Below, piece after piece: positions 8,961 to 17,578 of a stretch of DNA of 27,779 nucleotides (its first letter is position 1; each line of letters begins with the position of its first letter). Origin of the DNA: Dehalococcoidia bacterium (lineage in GTDB: Bacteria > Chloroflexota > Dehalococcoidia > SAR202 > UBA11138); NCBI GenBank assembly GCA_012270625.1, contig JAAXHZ010000093.1, positions 1 to 27,779 of the forward strand, in the 5' to 3' direction. Under the pieces are notes generated by a model. The model worked only from the letters and a program-made list of their open reading frames with translations. It did no database searches and was not told the origin of the DNA. The position numbers and the translations under genes are program-made.

Positions 8961-10079
8961 ATGACCGGCAACATAGATCAGCGTGCCCTCGACATTCTGA
9001 AAGACCTCGCCGAGCGTCCAGTCGCGCCCTTTCACGAGGAGCCTGTCGCAGAGTACATATCGAGTCGTCTTGCCGACCTCGGTCTGTCACCGTTCAGAGA
9101 CGACTTCGGCAATGTCGTCGCTCACTACTCCAACTCCAGGGCAGACGAGCCGCCGATAGCTTTTGTAGCTCACATGGACCATCCGGGCTTCGAGATCGAC
9201 GAAGTGGACGATGACGGCCCTATGGGCATCGCTCTCGGTGGAGTCCCGGAGGTCTCGCTGTCTCAGCCCGCGGATGTGCTGGTTCTGATGCTGGACGGTC
9301 GCAGAGTACGGGCCAAAACTGCTGAATTAAGCGTGGAAGCCAGAAGGGTACGCTTCGACCTCAGCGAGGATGTCGAGATAGTCCCGCCTGTCCCGGTGGT
9401 CTTTGATTTGCCCGATTTTGAGCTGGACGGTGACTTTATCAGGATGCGCGCCGCGGACGACCTTGCCGGATGCGCCGCTGCGCTCGCCGCTATGGAACGA
9501 ATAGTCTCCGGCGGCGCAGAAGCCGACCTGTACGCAGTCTTCACACGCGCCGAAGAGGGTGGGCTGTTCGGTGCCCGGCTGATGGCTGAAGCGAGGACTC
9601 TTCCTATCGAGACCCTGATCGTGTCCATAGAGTCCAGTCCACTGATCCCAGGGATAGAGCAGGGTGGAGGACCGGTGATTCGCACCGGCGATGCGCTGTA
9701 CACCTTTGACGCCGACGCGGAGCAGGCGCTGATAGTCGCGCGCGAGTCTATACGCGGCAGGAAGCCCGACTTCAGGTGCCAGCGTCAGCTCATGAGCGGC
9801 GGCGTGTGCGAGGGAACGGCGTTTGCAGTCTGGGGGTATCGTGCAACCGGCATGGCGTTCCCACTCGGAAACTATCACAATGCCACTACGGGAATCCGCG
9901 ATCCAAACTCAGGCATTGGAGCCGAGTTCATCCGCGTGGAAGACTTCCTGGGTGGGGTGGAGCTTCTGACCGAGGCCGCGGTGAGCGTTTTGAGTCGCCA
10001 CACATCGCCCGCGCGGGAGAGAGTGCGAGAAGTGCCGGCGGATGTGAGGGAACGGATGCTAGGCGGCAGGGTCAGTTGA
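8961..10079 (+). CDS. M42-like zinc aminopeptidase/deacylase
   Basis: This 372-residue metallopeptidase has the M42/M20 co-catalytic layout. HMDHPGF gives metal ligands His71 and Asp73, RAADDLAG supplies the bridging Asp (166 or 167), and TRAEEGGLFGAR holds the catalytic and ligand Glu198/Glu199. VSIESS gives Glu224 and GNYHN gives His306. Family members are cytoplasmic aminopeptidases that trim peptides; no signal peptide is visible. The ATG follows GGAG by six bases. It converges on the DinB-like gene with seven bases between the stops. An amidase-like role on N-acyl compounds is possible. Confidence 0.85.
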   Translation: MTGNIDQRALDILKDLAERPVAPFHEEPVAEYISSRLADLGLSPFRDDFGNVVAHYSNSRADEPPIAFVAHMDHPGFEIDEVDDDGPMGIALGGVPEVSLSQPADVLVLMLDGRRVRAKTAELSVEARRVRFDLSEDVEIVPPVPVVFDLPDFELDGDFIRMRAADDLAGCAAALAAMERIVSGGAEADLYAVFTRAEEGGLFGARLMAEARTLPIETLIVSIESSPLIPGIEQGGGPVIRTGDALYTFDADAEQALIVARESIRGRKPDFRCQRQLMSGGVCEGTAFAVWGYRATGMAFPLGNYHNATTGIRDPNSGIGAEFIRVEDFLGGVELLTEAAVSVLSRHTSPARERVREVPADVRERMLGGRVS

Positions 10080-10086
10080 TCCCAAG

Positions 10087-10746
10087 CTATTGAGCCTCGC
10101 TGACGTCCCAGCCATCGAGAGTCCAGTATCCCACTCTTGGGAGGTCAGACACGGTCGTCAGTCCCTGCGCTCGTTTGAGCCGCTGGATGTTGAACAGGTG
10201 GGTGATCTCCTCGAAGTAGATGTGGCGCATCGATCCCTCTAGCTGCATGGTCACCGTGTTGGCCTGTTCGGTGGGTACGACCGCTGCCGGGTGAGCCTGG
10301 ATCATCAGCCCCCAGCCGCTGTTCAGAGTTACGGTCACGGTATGCGACCTGAGAAATCCCACGTTGCGCTCGGAGAGCACGCGACGCGCCAGCTCGATGC
10401 CCTCGCGCAGCTTGGTCAGTATGTCTGGCAGCTCGTAGTACTTCGTATCGTCCATTCGACGGTCATAAGGCGAGTCTGCCAGCCCATTGACGTCATCGAC
10501 TCCGTGCTCATCGTCAGGGAAAGTTACGTCTCCCCAGCGCAGGATCAGCCACCGGTAGATCAGGGATGCCATGTGGCTGAGCTGGACGCGAATGCTCCAC
10601 TCGGCCCACCCGTAATCTTCAGACGACCAGTCGAGCTGCTCTTCGGTCAGCCCTTCGACTTCGTTCGTGATCAGCTCGTAGAGCGTGTCGAATTCGGGAA
10701 AGAGCGTAGAGCCAGGCGATTCATCGGTGATTGCTTGGTCGGTCAT
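10087..10746 (-). CDS. DinB-like four-helix-bundle protein
   Basis: This 219-residue protein resembles the DinB/YfiT-like fold. It has a first helix with many acidic residues, W-x-E-W-S-I-R-V-Q-L-S-H (His58), and a distal RHIYFEEITHLFNIQR helix (His175, His183). These three His residues would form the usual metal site. Family members are often thiol-dependent transferases, but many are uncharacterised. Its start overlaps the stop of the dehydratase-like gene by four bases, so the two are translationally coupled. The function is unknown. Confidence 0.65.
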   Translation of the reverse strand: MTDQAITDESPGSTLFPEFDTLYELITNEVEGLTEEQLDWSSEDYGWAEWSIRVQLSHMASLIYRWLILRWGDVTFPDDEHGVDDVNGLADSPYDRRMDDTKYYELPDILTKLREGIELARRVLSERNVGFLRSHTVTVTLNSGWGLMIQAHPAAVVPTEQANTVTMQLEGSMRHIYFEEITHLFNIQRLKRAQGLTTVSDLPRVGYWTLDGWDVSEAQ

Positions 10747-11711
10747 GATTTGCTCCCCGTCAGCGCGATCCTGAGATGTTCGAGCGACAAGTTACCTCCG
10801 CTCATTATGATCACGACTTTCTTACCTGCCAAACGGTCCTTGATCTTGATTGCCCCCGCGAGCGATGCTGCGCCCGCATGTTCAGTCAGATTGTGGGTCT
10901 GCTCAAGGTGCGTGACGATCGCTCGGTTCATCTCGTCCTCTGTCACGAGAATGAAGTCGTCCAGATGCTCACGCAGAATGCTGAGGGGCAGCTCGTATCC
11001 CGTTCCGGTCGCCAGTCCCTCGGCTGAGGACTTCATGGGCGCCTCGACGACGTGGCCTTCTCGCCATGACAGGTACATCGCTGGCGCTTGCTCGGCCTGC
11101 ACGCCGATTACCTGGATGTCCGGGTTGATGGACTTCGCGACGATGCACGCGCCGCACGCGCCGCTGCCGCCTCCGATGGGAACGACGATAACATCGACGT
11201 CGGGCATGTCCTCGATAATCTCCAGGCTGTACGTGCCGACCCCAGCGATCAATCTCGGTTCGTTCACAGCGTGAACGTAGCGATATCCCTCCTCGCGCGA
11301 AAGCCGCTCGATGTATTCCCGCGACTCATCGAAGTATGCGCCGTGGTGTATCACTTCCGCGCCCAGGTTTCGCATAGACGCTACCTTGCCGGGGTTCGCA
11401 TTCATTGGGACCGCTATGTATGCCTTCGAGCCAAAGACGCTCGCGGCGTAGGCGATCGACTGCCCGTGGTTACCGCTGGACGCCGTGGCCACTCCGCGTT
11501 CGAGCTCCTCCTTGGAGAGCTGCGACATCAGGTTGATACCGCCACGCATCTTGAACGCGCCCAACCGCTGGTGGTTCTCGTGCTTGACACGGACCTCGTC
11601 AGCGCCGATCAGCTTCTCAAGCCCGATGTAGCGATGAAGTGGCGTCCGTGTGACGTGGCCAGCTATGCGTCCCTTTGCCTGAATGATGTCGTGTAGTGTT
11701 GGTATCTGCAA
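10743..11711 (-). CDS. PLP-dependent threonine/serine dehydratase family protein
   Basis: This 322-residue fold-type II PLP enzyme is of the threonine dehydratase group, which converts Thr to 2-oxobutyrate or Ser to pyruvate plus ammonia. Lys54 in GAFKMRGG is the Schiff-base lysine. SSGNHGQ (about 78-84) and the glycine-rich GGGSGACG bind cofactor and phosphate, and SGGNLS lies near the C terminus. There is no regulatory ACT domain, so it resembles the catabolic type or a serine racemase/hydroxyaspartate dehydratase relative. The start is a TTG with AGAGGTGA just upstream. The gene is the first of a coupled pair with the DinB-like gene. Confidence 0.88.
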   Translation of the reverse strand: MQIPTLHDIIQAKGRIAGHVTRTPLHRYIGLEKLIGADEVRVKHENHQRLGAFKMRGGINLMSQLSKEELERGVATASSGNHGQSIAYAASVFGSKAYIAVPMNANPGKVASMRNLGAEVIHHGAYFDESREYIERLSREEGYRYVHAVNEPRLIAGVGTYSLEIIEDMPDVDVIVVPIGGGSGACGACIVAKSINPDIQVIGVQAEQAPAMYLSWREGHVVEAPMKSSAEGLATGTGYELPLSILREHLDDFILVTEDEMNRAIVTHLEQTHNLTEHAGAASLAGAIKIKDRLAGKKVVIIMSGGNLSLEHLRIALTGSKS

Positions 11712-11852
11712 CTGTCACCTCTGCTCGTTCGACTTTAGATAGGGAGTTCGGTTCAGCATAAGGGTTCGCCGCCTCTCAGGGGAAGTCAGTGGGCACTCCC
11801 GCGTTGTGGTAGCATTGATGCCACACTCGAAACCAACCCTAAGGAGGCGACC

Positions 11853-13508
11853 GTGGCGACCGCAGCTCCGACCAGACCGCATATCGATACCGGCAGGAGC
11901 ACGGTTTACTCGAACGGTGGCGTCGTGGTCTCTATATCCCCATTTGCGGCCTCAGCGGGAGCCAGGGTGCTGGCCGATGGCGGCAACGCATTCGACGCCG
12001 CTGTAGCTGTAGCGGCTGTCGAGGCAGTAACGGTCCCACCGGCGTGCGGAGTCGGGGGTGAGCCGTTTGCCATCATGTACGATGCGAGCGCTGGCGAGGT
12101 CCACGGTCTAACAGGCAGCGGACGCGCCCCGCTTGCGGCCAACCGAGACTTCTTCATCGAGCGCGGACACAGCTTCATGCCGCTCGAAGGCCCGCTCGCG
12201 GCGGCGATTCCGGGTGAGGCGCTTGCTTGGGAAGAGATCGTAGATCGTCATGGCTCGCGCCCTTTGGCGAAGCTGCTGGAACCCGCCATTGGCTATGCCG
12301 AAGACGGCTTCCCAATTAGCGATCAGCTCGCCGGAGGTTTCGACGTCCTGAACGCCAAGCTGGCGCAATTCCCAGAGTCGAGGGACATCTTCACTAACGA
12401 CGGCCGCCCGCTGCAGCCAGGCCAGGCGCTGGTTCAGAAGAATCTTGCCAAGACGCTGCGCACCGTCGCCGCAGGTGGCGCTGAGGCGTTCTACCAGGGC
12501 GACATCGGCAGGGAAATGGCGCGCGCAATCCAGGCTGCCGGGGGCCTGTACACCGCCGAAGAGATAGCTAATCATCAAAACATCTGGTATCAGCCTCCGA
12601 TATCCACGACTTACCGCGGAAACACCATCTACGAGACAGCGCCTCCTTCTCAAGGTCTGGTACTGCTCGAAATGCTCAACATCCTTGAGGGATTCGATCT
12701 GGCGAGTCTCGGCTTCTACAACGCCGAGTCGGTGCACACGATGGTCGAGGCGAAGAAGCTCGCCTTTGCAGACCGCAATCGCTACGCTGGTGATCCTGAG
12801 TTTGTTTCAACACCTGTTGACAAGCTTATATCCAAGAGGTTCGCGGCGCGGCGAAGGCAGCTGATCTCTTCCACGTCAGGTTCCTACGAACCCGGCCCGC
12901 TCGCCGCTCCGATACCGGGCGACGGCAACACGAGCTACTTCTGCGTGGTGGATGCTCGGGGCAACGCGCTGTCTTTCATTCACAGTCTGTCTATGGGATT
13001 CGGAAGCGGCTTCGTGGCCGGCAGCACCGGCGTGCTGCTGAACAATCGCATCGGTCGCGGATTCAGCCTGGCAGATGGACACCCGAACGTTATCGAGGGC
13101 GGAAAGCGCACCATGCACACGCTCAACGCCTACATGGTAATGCGGGGCGACAGACCTTATCTTGTCGGAGGTACGCCGGGCGGTGACAGACAGATCGCAT
13201 GGAACGCCCAGGTCATTACCAACGTGCTCGACCACGGCATGAGCGCTCAGGAAGCGGTCGAGGCTCCCAGGTGGGCGTCGTTTCCCAGCACCGATCCGCA
13301 CGACGTAGATAAGCCGTTCGTGATCGAGCTCGAAGGTGGGATGGAGGCTGGAGAGATAGACAATCTGCGTGTTAGGGGTCACACTGTCTCCGTAAGTCCG
13401 GGTCGTGTCTTCGGTGGTTCTGCGAAGCTGATAGTTATCGATCCTGCCACTGGCGTCCGCACAGCCGGATCAGATCCCAGAACAGACGGTCACGCCGCCG
13501 TCGTGTGA
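11853..13508 (+). CDS. ggt: Gamma-glutamyltransferase (glutathione hydrolase family)
   Basis: This 551-residue Ntn-hydrolase proenzyme would cleave gamma-glutamyl bonds, classically in glutathione. The GTG start follows a perfect AAGGAGG by five bases. The large subunit shows GGNAFDAAVA (about 46-55) and CGVGGEPFAI. The autoprocessing site is Thr360 in GDGNTSYFCVVD, which would become the N-terminal nucleophile of the small subunit. The common second Thr is Ser here. Further signatures are GTPGGDRQIAWNAQV and EAPRW near the C terminus. No signal peptide is evident. It lies just before remnants of a peptide ABC transporter, which suggests a former peptide-scavenging operon. Some relatives act on cephalosporin-like or other acyl substrates. 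Confidence 0.9.
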   Translation: MATAAPTRPHIDTGRSTVYSNGGVVVSISPFAASAGARVLADGGNAFDAAVAVAAVEAVTVPPACGVGGEPFAIMYDASAGEVHGLTGSGRAPLAANRDFFIERGHSFMPLEGPLAAAIPGEALAWEEIVDRHGSRPLAKLLEPAIGYAEDGFPISDQLAGGFDVLNAKLAQFPESRDIFTNDGRPLQPGQALVQKNLAKTLRTVAAGGAEAFYQGDIGREMARAIQAAGGLYTAEEIANHQNIWYQPPISTTYRGNTIYETAPPSQGLVLLEMLNILEGFDLASLGFYNAESVHTMVEAKKLAFADRNRYAGDPEFVSTPVDKLISKRFAARRRQLISSTSGSYEPGPLAAPIPGDGNTSYFCVVDARGNALSFIHSLSMGFGSGFVAGSTGVLLNNRIGRGFSLADGHPNVIEGGKRTMHTLNAYMVMRGDRPYLVGGTPGGDRQIAWNAQVITNVLDHGMSAQEAVEAPRWASFPSTDPHDVDKPFVIELEGGMEAGEIDNLRVRGHTVSVSPGRVFGGSAKLIVIDPATGVRTAGSDPRTDGHAAVV

Positions 13509-13740
13509 GCTTGGCGCCTGAAGTCCGTTCCCTTGATTCTTCTGCGGGTCGGTGACAGCCAGGGTCACAACCAACTGCACACGCTGCCCGGTCTGATTGA
13601 CAGTCCCCAATCATGTTCATATAGTTCTGGCACCAGACAGTAGTGTGCTGAGGATTTTGCAGAAGGAACGTGTAAACGTAGTCGAAATTCACTGACAACC
13701 CCAAAATGGAGGTGGCCGATGCGATCAGGACAGCTACGTC

Positions 13741-14437
13741 GGAAACTGCGACAGTCCTGAGGAGCAGGAGAATGCTAGAAAGGTACGCTGGGCCGTCTCC
13801 ATGTCGATCGACCGGCAGGGGATAGTGGACAACATCCTCGGCGGCTTCGGACGGCAGGCTGGCCCAGCCGAGATGAATGGAGTGACCTACGACAAGTATT
13901 TCCTCGACAAGTGGTCAGTCCCATACGACCCTGACATGGCCACACAGTACCTTGCAGAGGCAGGCTGGCCGGACGGCTTCGAAATGGAGATGCGATGCAC
14001 AACGGGACATCCGCTTATGGTCGAGATGTGCGAGGCTATCGCCAAGGGCATGACCGACGTCGGTATCGACGTCAAGGTCGTCACGCTCGCATACTCGGCG
14101 AACCGGCCGTGCGTCGTCGCGCGCGAGTGCGGCAACTGGTGGTTCCGTACAGGCGGTGAGGGTCTTGGACTCAACCCGGAGATCGCGCTGCTGCGCCGTA
14201 ACACGGTTCGCACGTTCAATCCCGGCTTCGAGATCCGCGAGCAGCTGGAGATCCTGGCCCAGATCGACGCCTGTAGGTCGAGTGAGTGCCTCGGTCGCGC
14301 TCGGAAGACTCTACGTCGTCGACGCTTGGTGGGACAGTCTGGCTCCAGGCATGATAATCGCTCTGGTAGTGATCGCGTTCACTCTGCTTGGAGACTGGGT
14401 ACGCGACAGAATGGACCCGAGGCTCAGACAGACGTAG
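13741..14437 (+). pseudogene. Remnant of a peptide ABC operon: SBP fragment fused out of frame to a DppC-type C terminus
   Basis: From about 13741 to 14275 the frame of the ATG at 13801 encodes the middle of a family 5 solute-binding protein: RKVRWAVSMSIDRQGIVD, DMATQYLAEAGWPDGF, EAIAKGMTDVGIDVKV and REQLEILAQID. No N-terminal half or signal peptide precedes it. After about 14285 a different frame encodes a DppC-type permease end, AWWDSLAPGMIIALVVIAF then LLGDWVRDRMDPRLRQT, stopping at 14437. The rest of the binding protein, any DppB-type gene and most of the permease are missing. This is best read as a large deletion scar. The 232 bases after the ggt stop (13509-13740) show no recognisable gene and may be degraded operon sequence. 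Confidence 0.8.
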
Positions 14438-14450
14438 AGGAGGTCAAACA

Positions 14451-15375
14451 ATGACTGTGCCAACCCAAAATCAGTTTCATCGTTCAACTCTCGAGATAGT
14501 GAATTCAGCAGACGGTATGGTATCTCTCCGAGAGATCAAAGATTCGCTAATCGAGCGTTTTTCGTTGTCTGAATCCGATCTGTCAGAAAGAGTACCATCT
14601 GGAGGACAGACGAGATTTGAAAACCGTGTGTACTGGGCAGTTTCTTATCTGAGACGTGCCGGTCTGTTGCGGTCACCTTCGCGAGCCATGTTCGTTATCA
14701 CCTCAGAAGGGTGCGAATTTCTGACAAGACACGGAGGAGATGTTGACTCAGCTTCTCTGAATAGGTTGATTCAGGCGAGACAGCAACAGTTATACTCCGA
14801 ACACCAAGACGCTGGGCAAACCATTGTAGCTGACATTGCCGACACTGATCCTTCTGATGCTACTCCACATGAACAGTTGGAAGAGCTCTATCGGGAATTG
14901 GATGATAGACTCGCTGAAGATATATTGGAGAGAGTTATAGGAGCAACACCTGAGCAATTTGAACGATTGACGGTCAGACTACTCGAGAGCATGGAATATG
15001 GCGAAGGACAAGCGATCGGACGTAGAGGCGACCAAGGAATAGACGGCATCATCAATCAGGATCCGCTCGGGCTGGAAAAGGTCTATATTCAAGCCAAGCG
15101 CTGGCAAAACCAAGTTGGCGAACCTGAAATACGTACATTCGCCGGTAGTTTGGAGGCCCAGGGTGCTAACAAGGGTGTAATTCATTAGTACCTCGACCTT
15201 CAGTCCTAATGCTCAACGGACCGCACAGACTATATCGGCAGGTAGCAAGTTCATACGCCTGATTGACGGCAACGAACTTGCCCGGTTGATGATAAGGCAC
15301 GATGTCGGCGTAATCACTGAATTCACATATGCTGTCAAAAGACTGGACGAAAACTACTTCACAGAGGATCTGTGA
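14451..15375 (+). pseudogene. mrr: mrr-type (type IV) restriction endonuclease, frameshifted
   Basis: The frame from ATG 14451 (GGAGG seven bases upstream) stops at 15188 after 245 codons. Removing one A at 15179/15180 restores GVFISTSTFSPNA and continues to TGA 15375, giving about 307 residues, close to the roughly 304 of E. coli Mrr. The N-terminal part (about 5-95) is the winged-helix Mrr_N domain. The C-terminal PD-(D/E)xK-type domain has GDQGIDGI with Asp198 and VYIQAKRW with Gln214-Ala-Lys216. Such enzymes cut methylated foreign DNA. The unshifted product keeps the catalytic residues but loses about 60 C-terminal residues. The gene is AT-richer than its neighbours (26 of 60 G/C in 14521-14580, 38 of 60 in 14041-14100), which suggests transfer. 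A sequencing error is possible. Confidence 0.85.
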
Positions 15376-15539
15376 TCGATTGGCAGCGCGCGTGTCAACC
15401 TATGGGCTAAGTAATTCTGAGCTCCTCGGACTACTAGTGATCTGAAATCTTTGAAATGAGGAGTTAGCCGGATTCACATGACCTGCGGCAAGCCTGAATT
15501 CGGATGGAGGGTACTCATCAATACTAGGGTGTTGGCCTA

Positions 15540-15688
15540 CTAGGTAGTGTTGACATTCTGATATGGAGGATCATCTATCACGCCATCTGTAAATAGGGTT
15601 TCCACTCTCCCTTGAGGGAGAGGGCTAGGGTGATCCACGCGATTGGCTCGCTCTTCGGTATCAAAGTGAAAATGTCAACACTGCCTAG
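15540..15688. mobile_element. 149-bp MITE-like element with 18-bp terminal inverted repeats
   Basis: CTAGGTAGTGTTGACATT (15540-15557) and AATGTCAACACTGCCTAG (15671-15688) are inverted copies with one mismatch. Each end carries CTAG, which could be the target duplication of an IS with that preference. The 113 bases between hold no ORF but contain a REP-like palindrome. The size, terminal repeats and lack of coding capacity fit a non-autonomous miniature element. It occupies the middle of the 349-base gap between mrr and the monooxygenase gene; 15376-15539 holds no other signal I can support. Confidence 0.75.
15605..15622. repeat. REP-like palindrome inside the MITE-like element
   Basis: CTCTCCC-TTGA-GGGAGAG is a perfect stem-loop followed by GGCTAGGGTGA. 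From memory it resembles a widespread type of bacterial intergenic palindrome. A second copy of the same core begins at the right edge of the window. Confidence 0.65.
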
Positions 15689-15724
15689 AGCATTTGCCAA
15701 GAATACATAGTAAGGAGAAACACC

Positions 15725-16927
15725 ATGAACTTCGGTCTGCTATTCGAGATGCAGCGCCCCTACCAGGGCACCGAGATAGACTGGAACACTCTGTACAAGG
15801 AGACGCTCGACCAGTGCGAGCTGGCTGACCGCGTCGGCTTTGACCGGGTGTGGTTCGTAGAGCACCACTTCCTGCTCGGGTTCTCCGGTTCTCCGTGTCC
15901 AGAGGTCATCTTCGGGGCGCTCAGCCAGCGTACCAAGAACATCAGGATAGGTTTCGGTGTGTCTATTCTTCCGCACGCGCATCCGGTTCGGATCGCTGAG
16001 CGCGTGGCGATGGTCGATCAGCTCACCGACGGACGTGTCGAGTTTGGAACCGGTCGCTCCAACGCCTACGAGCAGATGGGACTCGGCGTCGATCCCAGAG
16101 ACACCCGTGACATGTGGAACGAGTCCATCACAATGCTGCCGCAGATCTGGCAGTCTGACGAGTTCGAGTGGGAGGGCAAGTTCTGGAACGTGCCCTCGCG
16201 CCGCGTGCTGCCGAAGCTCGTCCAGAAGCCGCATCCGAACATGTACCTCGCCTGTACTCAGAGCTCCAGCTTCGACCTTGCGGCGGAGAAGGGGATAGGC
16301 GTCCTATCGTCGGCATCGTACGCGACGTCGGTGCTGGAGTCGCACGTCAAGACATACAAAGAGAAAATCAAGCAGGCCAACCCTGTGGGCGCGTTCGTGA
16401 CCAACTACTGGGCAAACAACGTACACGCCTTCTGTGGTCCAGACAATCAGGAGGCGCGCGAGCTCGCCGCGCTCTCTATGAAGACATTCTTCGGGCCAGA
16501 CAAGCCGTACATCGCCGGGCGTGTTGGCGCGTACGAGGAGCTACTGGAGGCTTGGGGCGGAGTACCTGAGCACTTGGAAGCGGACTTCGGGCGATGGCTC
16601 AGACAGTCGGATGAGGCCCACAAGCGGCAGGCCGAAGAGGTCGGCATCTCGCTAGACTCCGGCCCGGGCGCCGCCCGCGCTGCCATCGCTGAGCTGGACG
16701 CCAACACGCTCGCCGACCGCGCGGTGACCATAGCTGGCGACCCGGATAGCTGCATTCGGGCCATTCAGCAATACCAGGAGATCGGTGTGGACGAGGTCAT
16801 GATGATAATCCAGACCGAGACCATACCTCATGACAAGGTCATGAGCTCGATAGAGCTGTTTGGCAAGGAGGTCTTCCCGGTCATCCGAGAGATGGAGAAG
16901 TCCAAGGTGGTAGCAACCGCGGACTAG
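15725..16927 (+). CDS. LLM class flavin-dependent oxidoreductase (luciferase-like)
   Basis: This 400-residue luciferase-like monooxygenase shows FGLLFEMQRP at the N terminus, VWFVEHHF (about 41-48), RIGFGVSILPHAHPVRIAERVA, DGRVEFGTGRS and a late VTIAGDPDSCIRAIQQYQEIGVDEVM block that completes the barrel. It is longer than the 360-residue paralog at 7711 and closer in length to the one at 24335. The ATG follows AAGGAG by seven bases. Its own promoter is not clear; the MITE-like element ends 36 bases upstream and may influence it. HigB starts 12 bases after its stop. Confidence 0.9.
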   Translation: MNFGLLFEMQRPYQGTEIDWNTLYKETLDQCELADRVGFDRVWFVEHHFLLGFSGSPCPEVIFGALSQRTKNIRIGFGVSILPHAHPVRIAERVAMVDQLTDGRVEFGTGRSNAYEQMGLGVDPRDTRDMWNESITMLPQIWQSDEFEWEGKFWNVPSRRVLPKLVQKPHPNMYLACTQSSSFDLAAEKGIGVLSSASYATSVLESHVKTYKEKIKQANPVGAFVTNYWANNVHAFCGPDNQEARELAALSMKTFFGPDKPYIAGRVGAYEELLEAWGGVPEHLEADFGRWLRQSDEAHKRQAEEVGISLDSGPGAARAAIAELDANTLADRAVTIAGDPDSCIRAIQQYQEIGVDEVMMIIQTETIPHDKVMSSIELFGKEVFPVIREMEKSKVVATAD

Positions 16928-16939
16928 TCTCTGCATAAT

Positions 16940-17239
16940 ATGCGAGTATCGTTCGCTAACCGACGTCTTCGGCGAAACTACGGAAACTTCGCAAGTGCCA
17001 GCCGAGACTGGGGAGCGACTGTAGCGCGCAGATATGTTGAACGTGTTGAGACCCTACGTGAAACCGAACAGTTCCACCTACTCTACCCGATTCGGCGGTT
17101 GAGACTGCATCGTCTTTCAGGTCGAAGATCAGGGCAGTTCTCGATTGTGTTGGACAGGCGATGGCGGTTGATAATCACCTACTTGGAGTCGGAAGAGACC
17201 ATCGTCATAGAAGAGGTGACAAATCATTATGACGACTAG
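16940..17239 (+). CDS. higB: HigB-type RelE/ParE-superfamily toxin
   Basis: This 99-residue basic protein has the HigB pattern: RRLRRNYGNF, a central helix with ARRYVERVETLRE, then LHRLSGRRSGQFSIVLDRRWRLIITY. HigB toxins are usually ribosome-dependent mRNA interferases; basic residues of the RxG-x-x-S-I block sit near the active site. The gene order toxin first, antitoxin second is typical of higBA. It overlaps the antitoxin gene by 11 bases. No clear Shine-Dalgarno sequence precedes the ATG, so expression may depend on coupling to the monooxygenase transcript. Confidence 0.85.
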   Translation: MRVSFANRRLRRNYGNFASASRDWGATVARRYVERVETLRETEQFHLLYPIRRLRLHRLSGRRSGQFSIVLDRRWRLIITYLESEETIVIEEVTNHYDD

Positions 17240-17543
17240 ATACTATAAAGCCCCCGAATTCGGCGGCATCGCGATTCCCCCTGGTGAAAGTTTGGCTGAA
17301 GAGATCGAATGTTATGGCATGACTCAGCAGGAGCTTGCTGAGAGACTGGACATGTCCCTCCAGGAAATCGGAGAGCTGATTCGCGGTGAGAGGGCTCTGA
17401 CAAAGGACGTTGCTCAGAAGCTGGAGAAGATCTTGGGTTCCCCGGCATCTTTGTGGCTAGGCTTGGAAGAAAGATACCAGCGCACCAAGATACACTTGGA
17501 ACTGCGCGAGAAGCCTCGCGCAGTTACATCTCCGGATCCATAG
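17229..17543 (+). CDS. higA: HigA-type XRE antitoxin
   Basis: This 104-residue helix-turn-helix protein has the HigA layout: IPPGESLAEEIECYGMTQQELAERLDMS, then LIRGERALTKDVAQKLEKILG and the family end SPASLWLGLEERYQ. It should bind HigB and repress the pair's promoter. Its ATG follows GAGGTG by about ten bases and overlaps the toxin gene, so synthesis is coupled. The acyl-CoA synthetase gene begins shortly after it on the same strand. Confidence 0.88.
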   Translation: MTTRYYKAPEFGGIAIPPGESLAEEIECYGMTQQELAERLDMSLQEIGELIRGERALTKDVAQKLEKILGSPASLWLGLEERYQRTKIHLELREKPRAVTSPDP

Positions 17544-17578
17544 TCGCCAGACATCAACTCCTGAAAGACCATAGCCAC

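Noticed and set aside
12108..12737. 209-codon minus-strand ORF inside ggt
   Set aside because: It is antisense to conserved gamma-glutamyltransferase sequence and shows no recognisable motif.
13435..13704. 89-codon minus-strand ORF after ggt
   Set aside because: It overlaps the ggt 3' end, has no Shine-Dalgarno support and no known pattern.
15174..15190. Programmed frameshift in mrr
   Set aside because: There is no slippery heptamer or homopolymer at the site, and restriction genes are not known to use one.
15540..15688. TTGACA in the terminal repeats as a -35 promoter element
   Set aside because: No -10-like sequence lies 16-18 bases inward from either repeat.
16933..16943. GCATA-A-TATGC palindrome over the higB start codon as a HigA operator, with CATAAT as a -10 box
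   Set aside because: It is only 11 bases long, the matching -35 (TAGCAA) is poor, and transcription would begin past the ATG.
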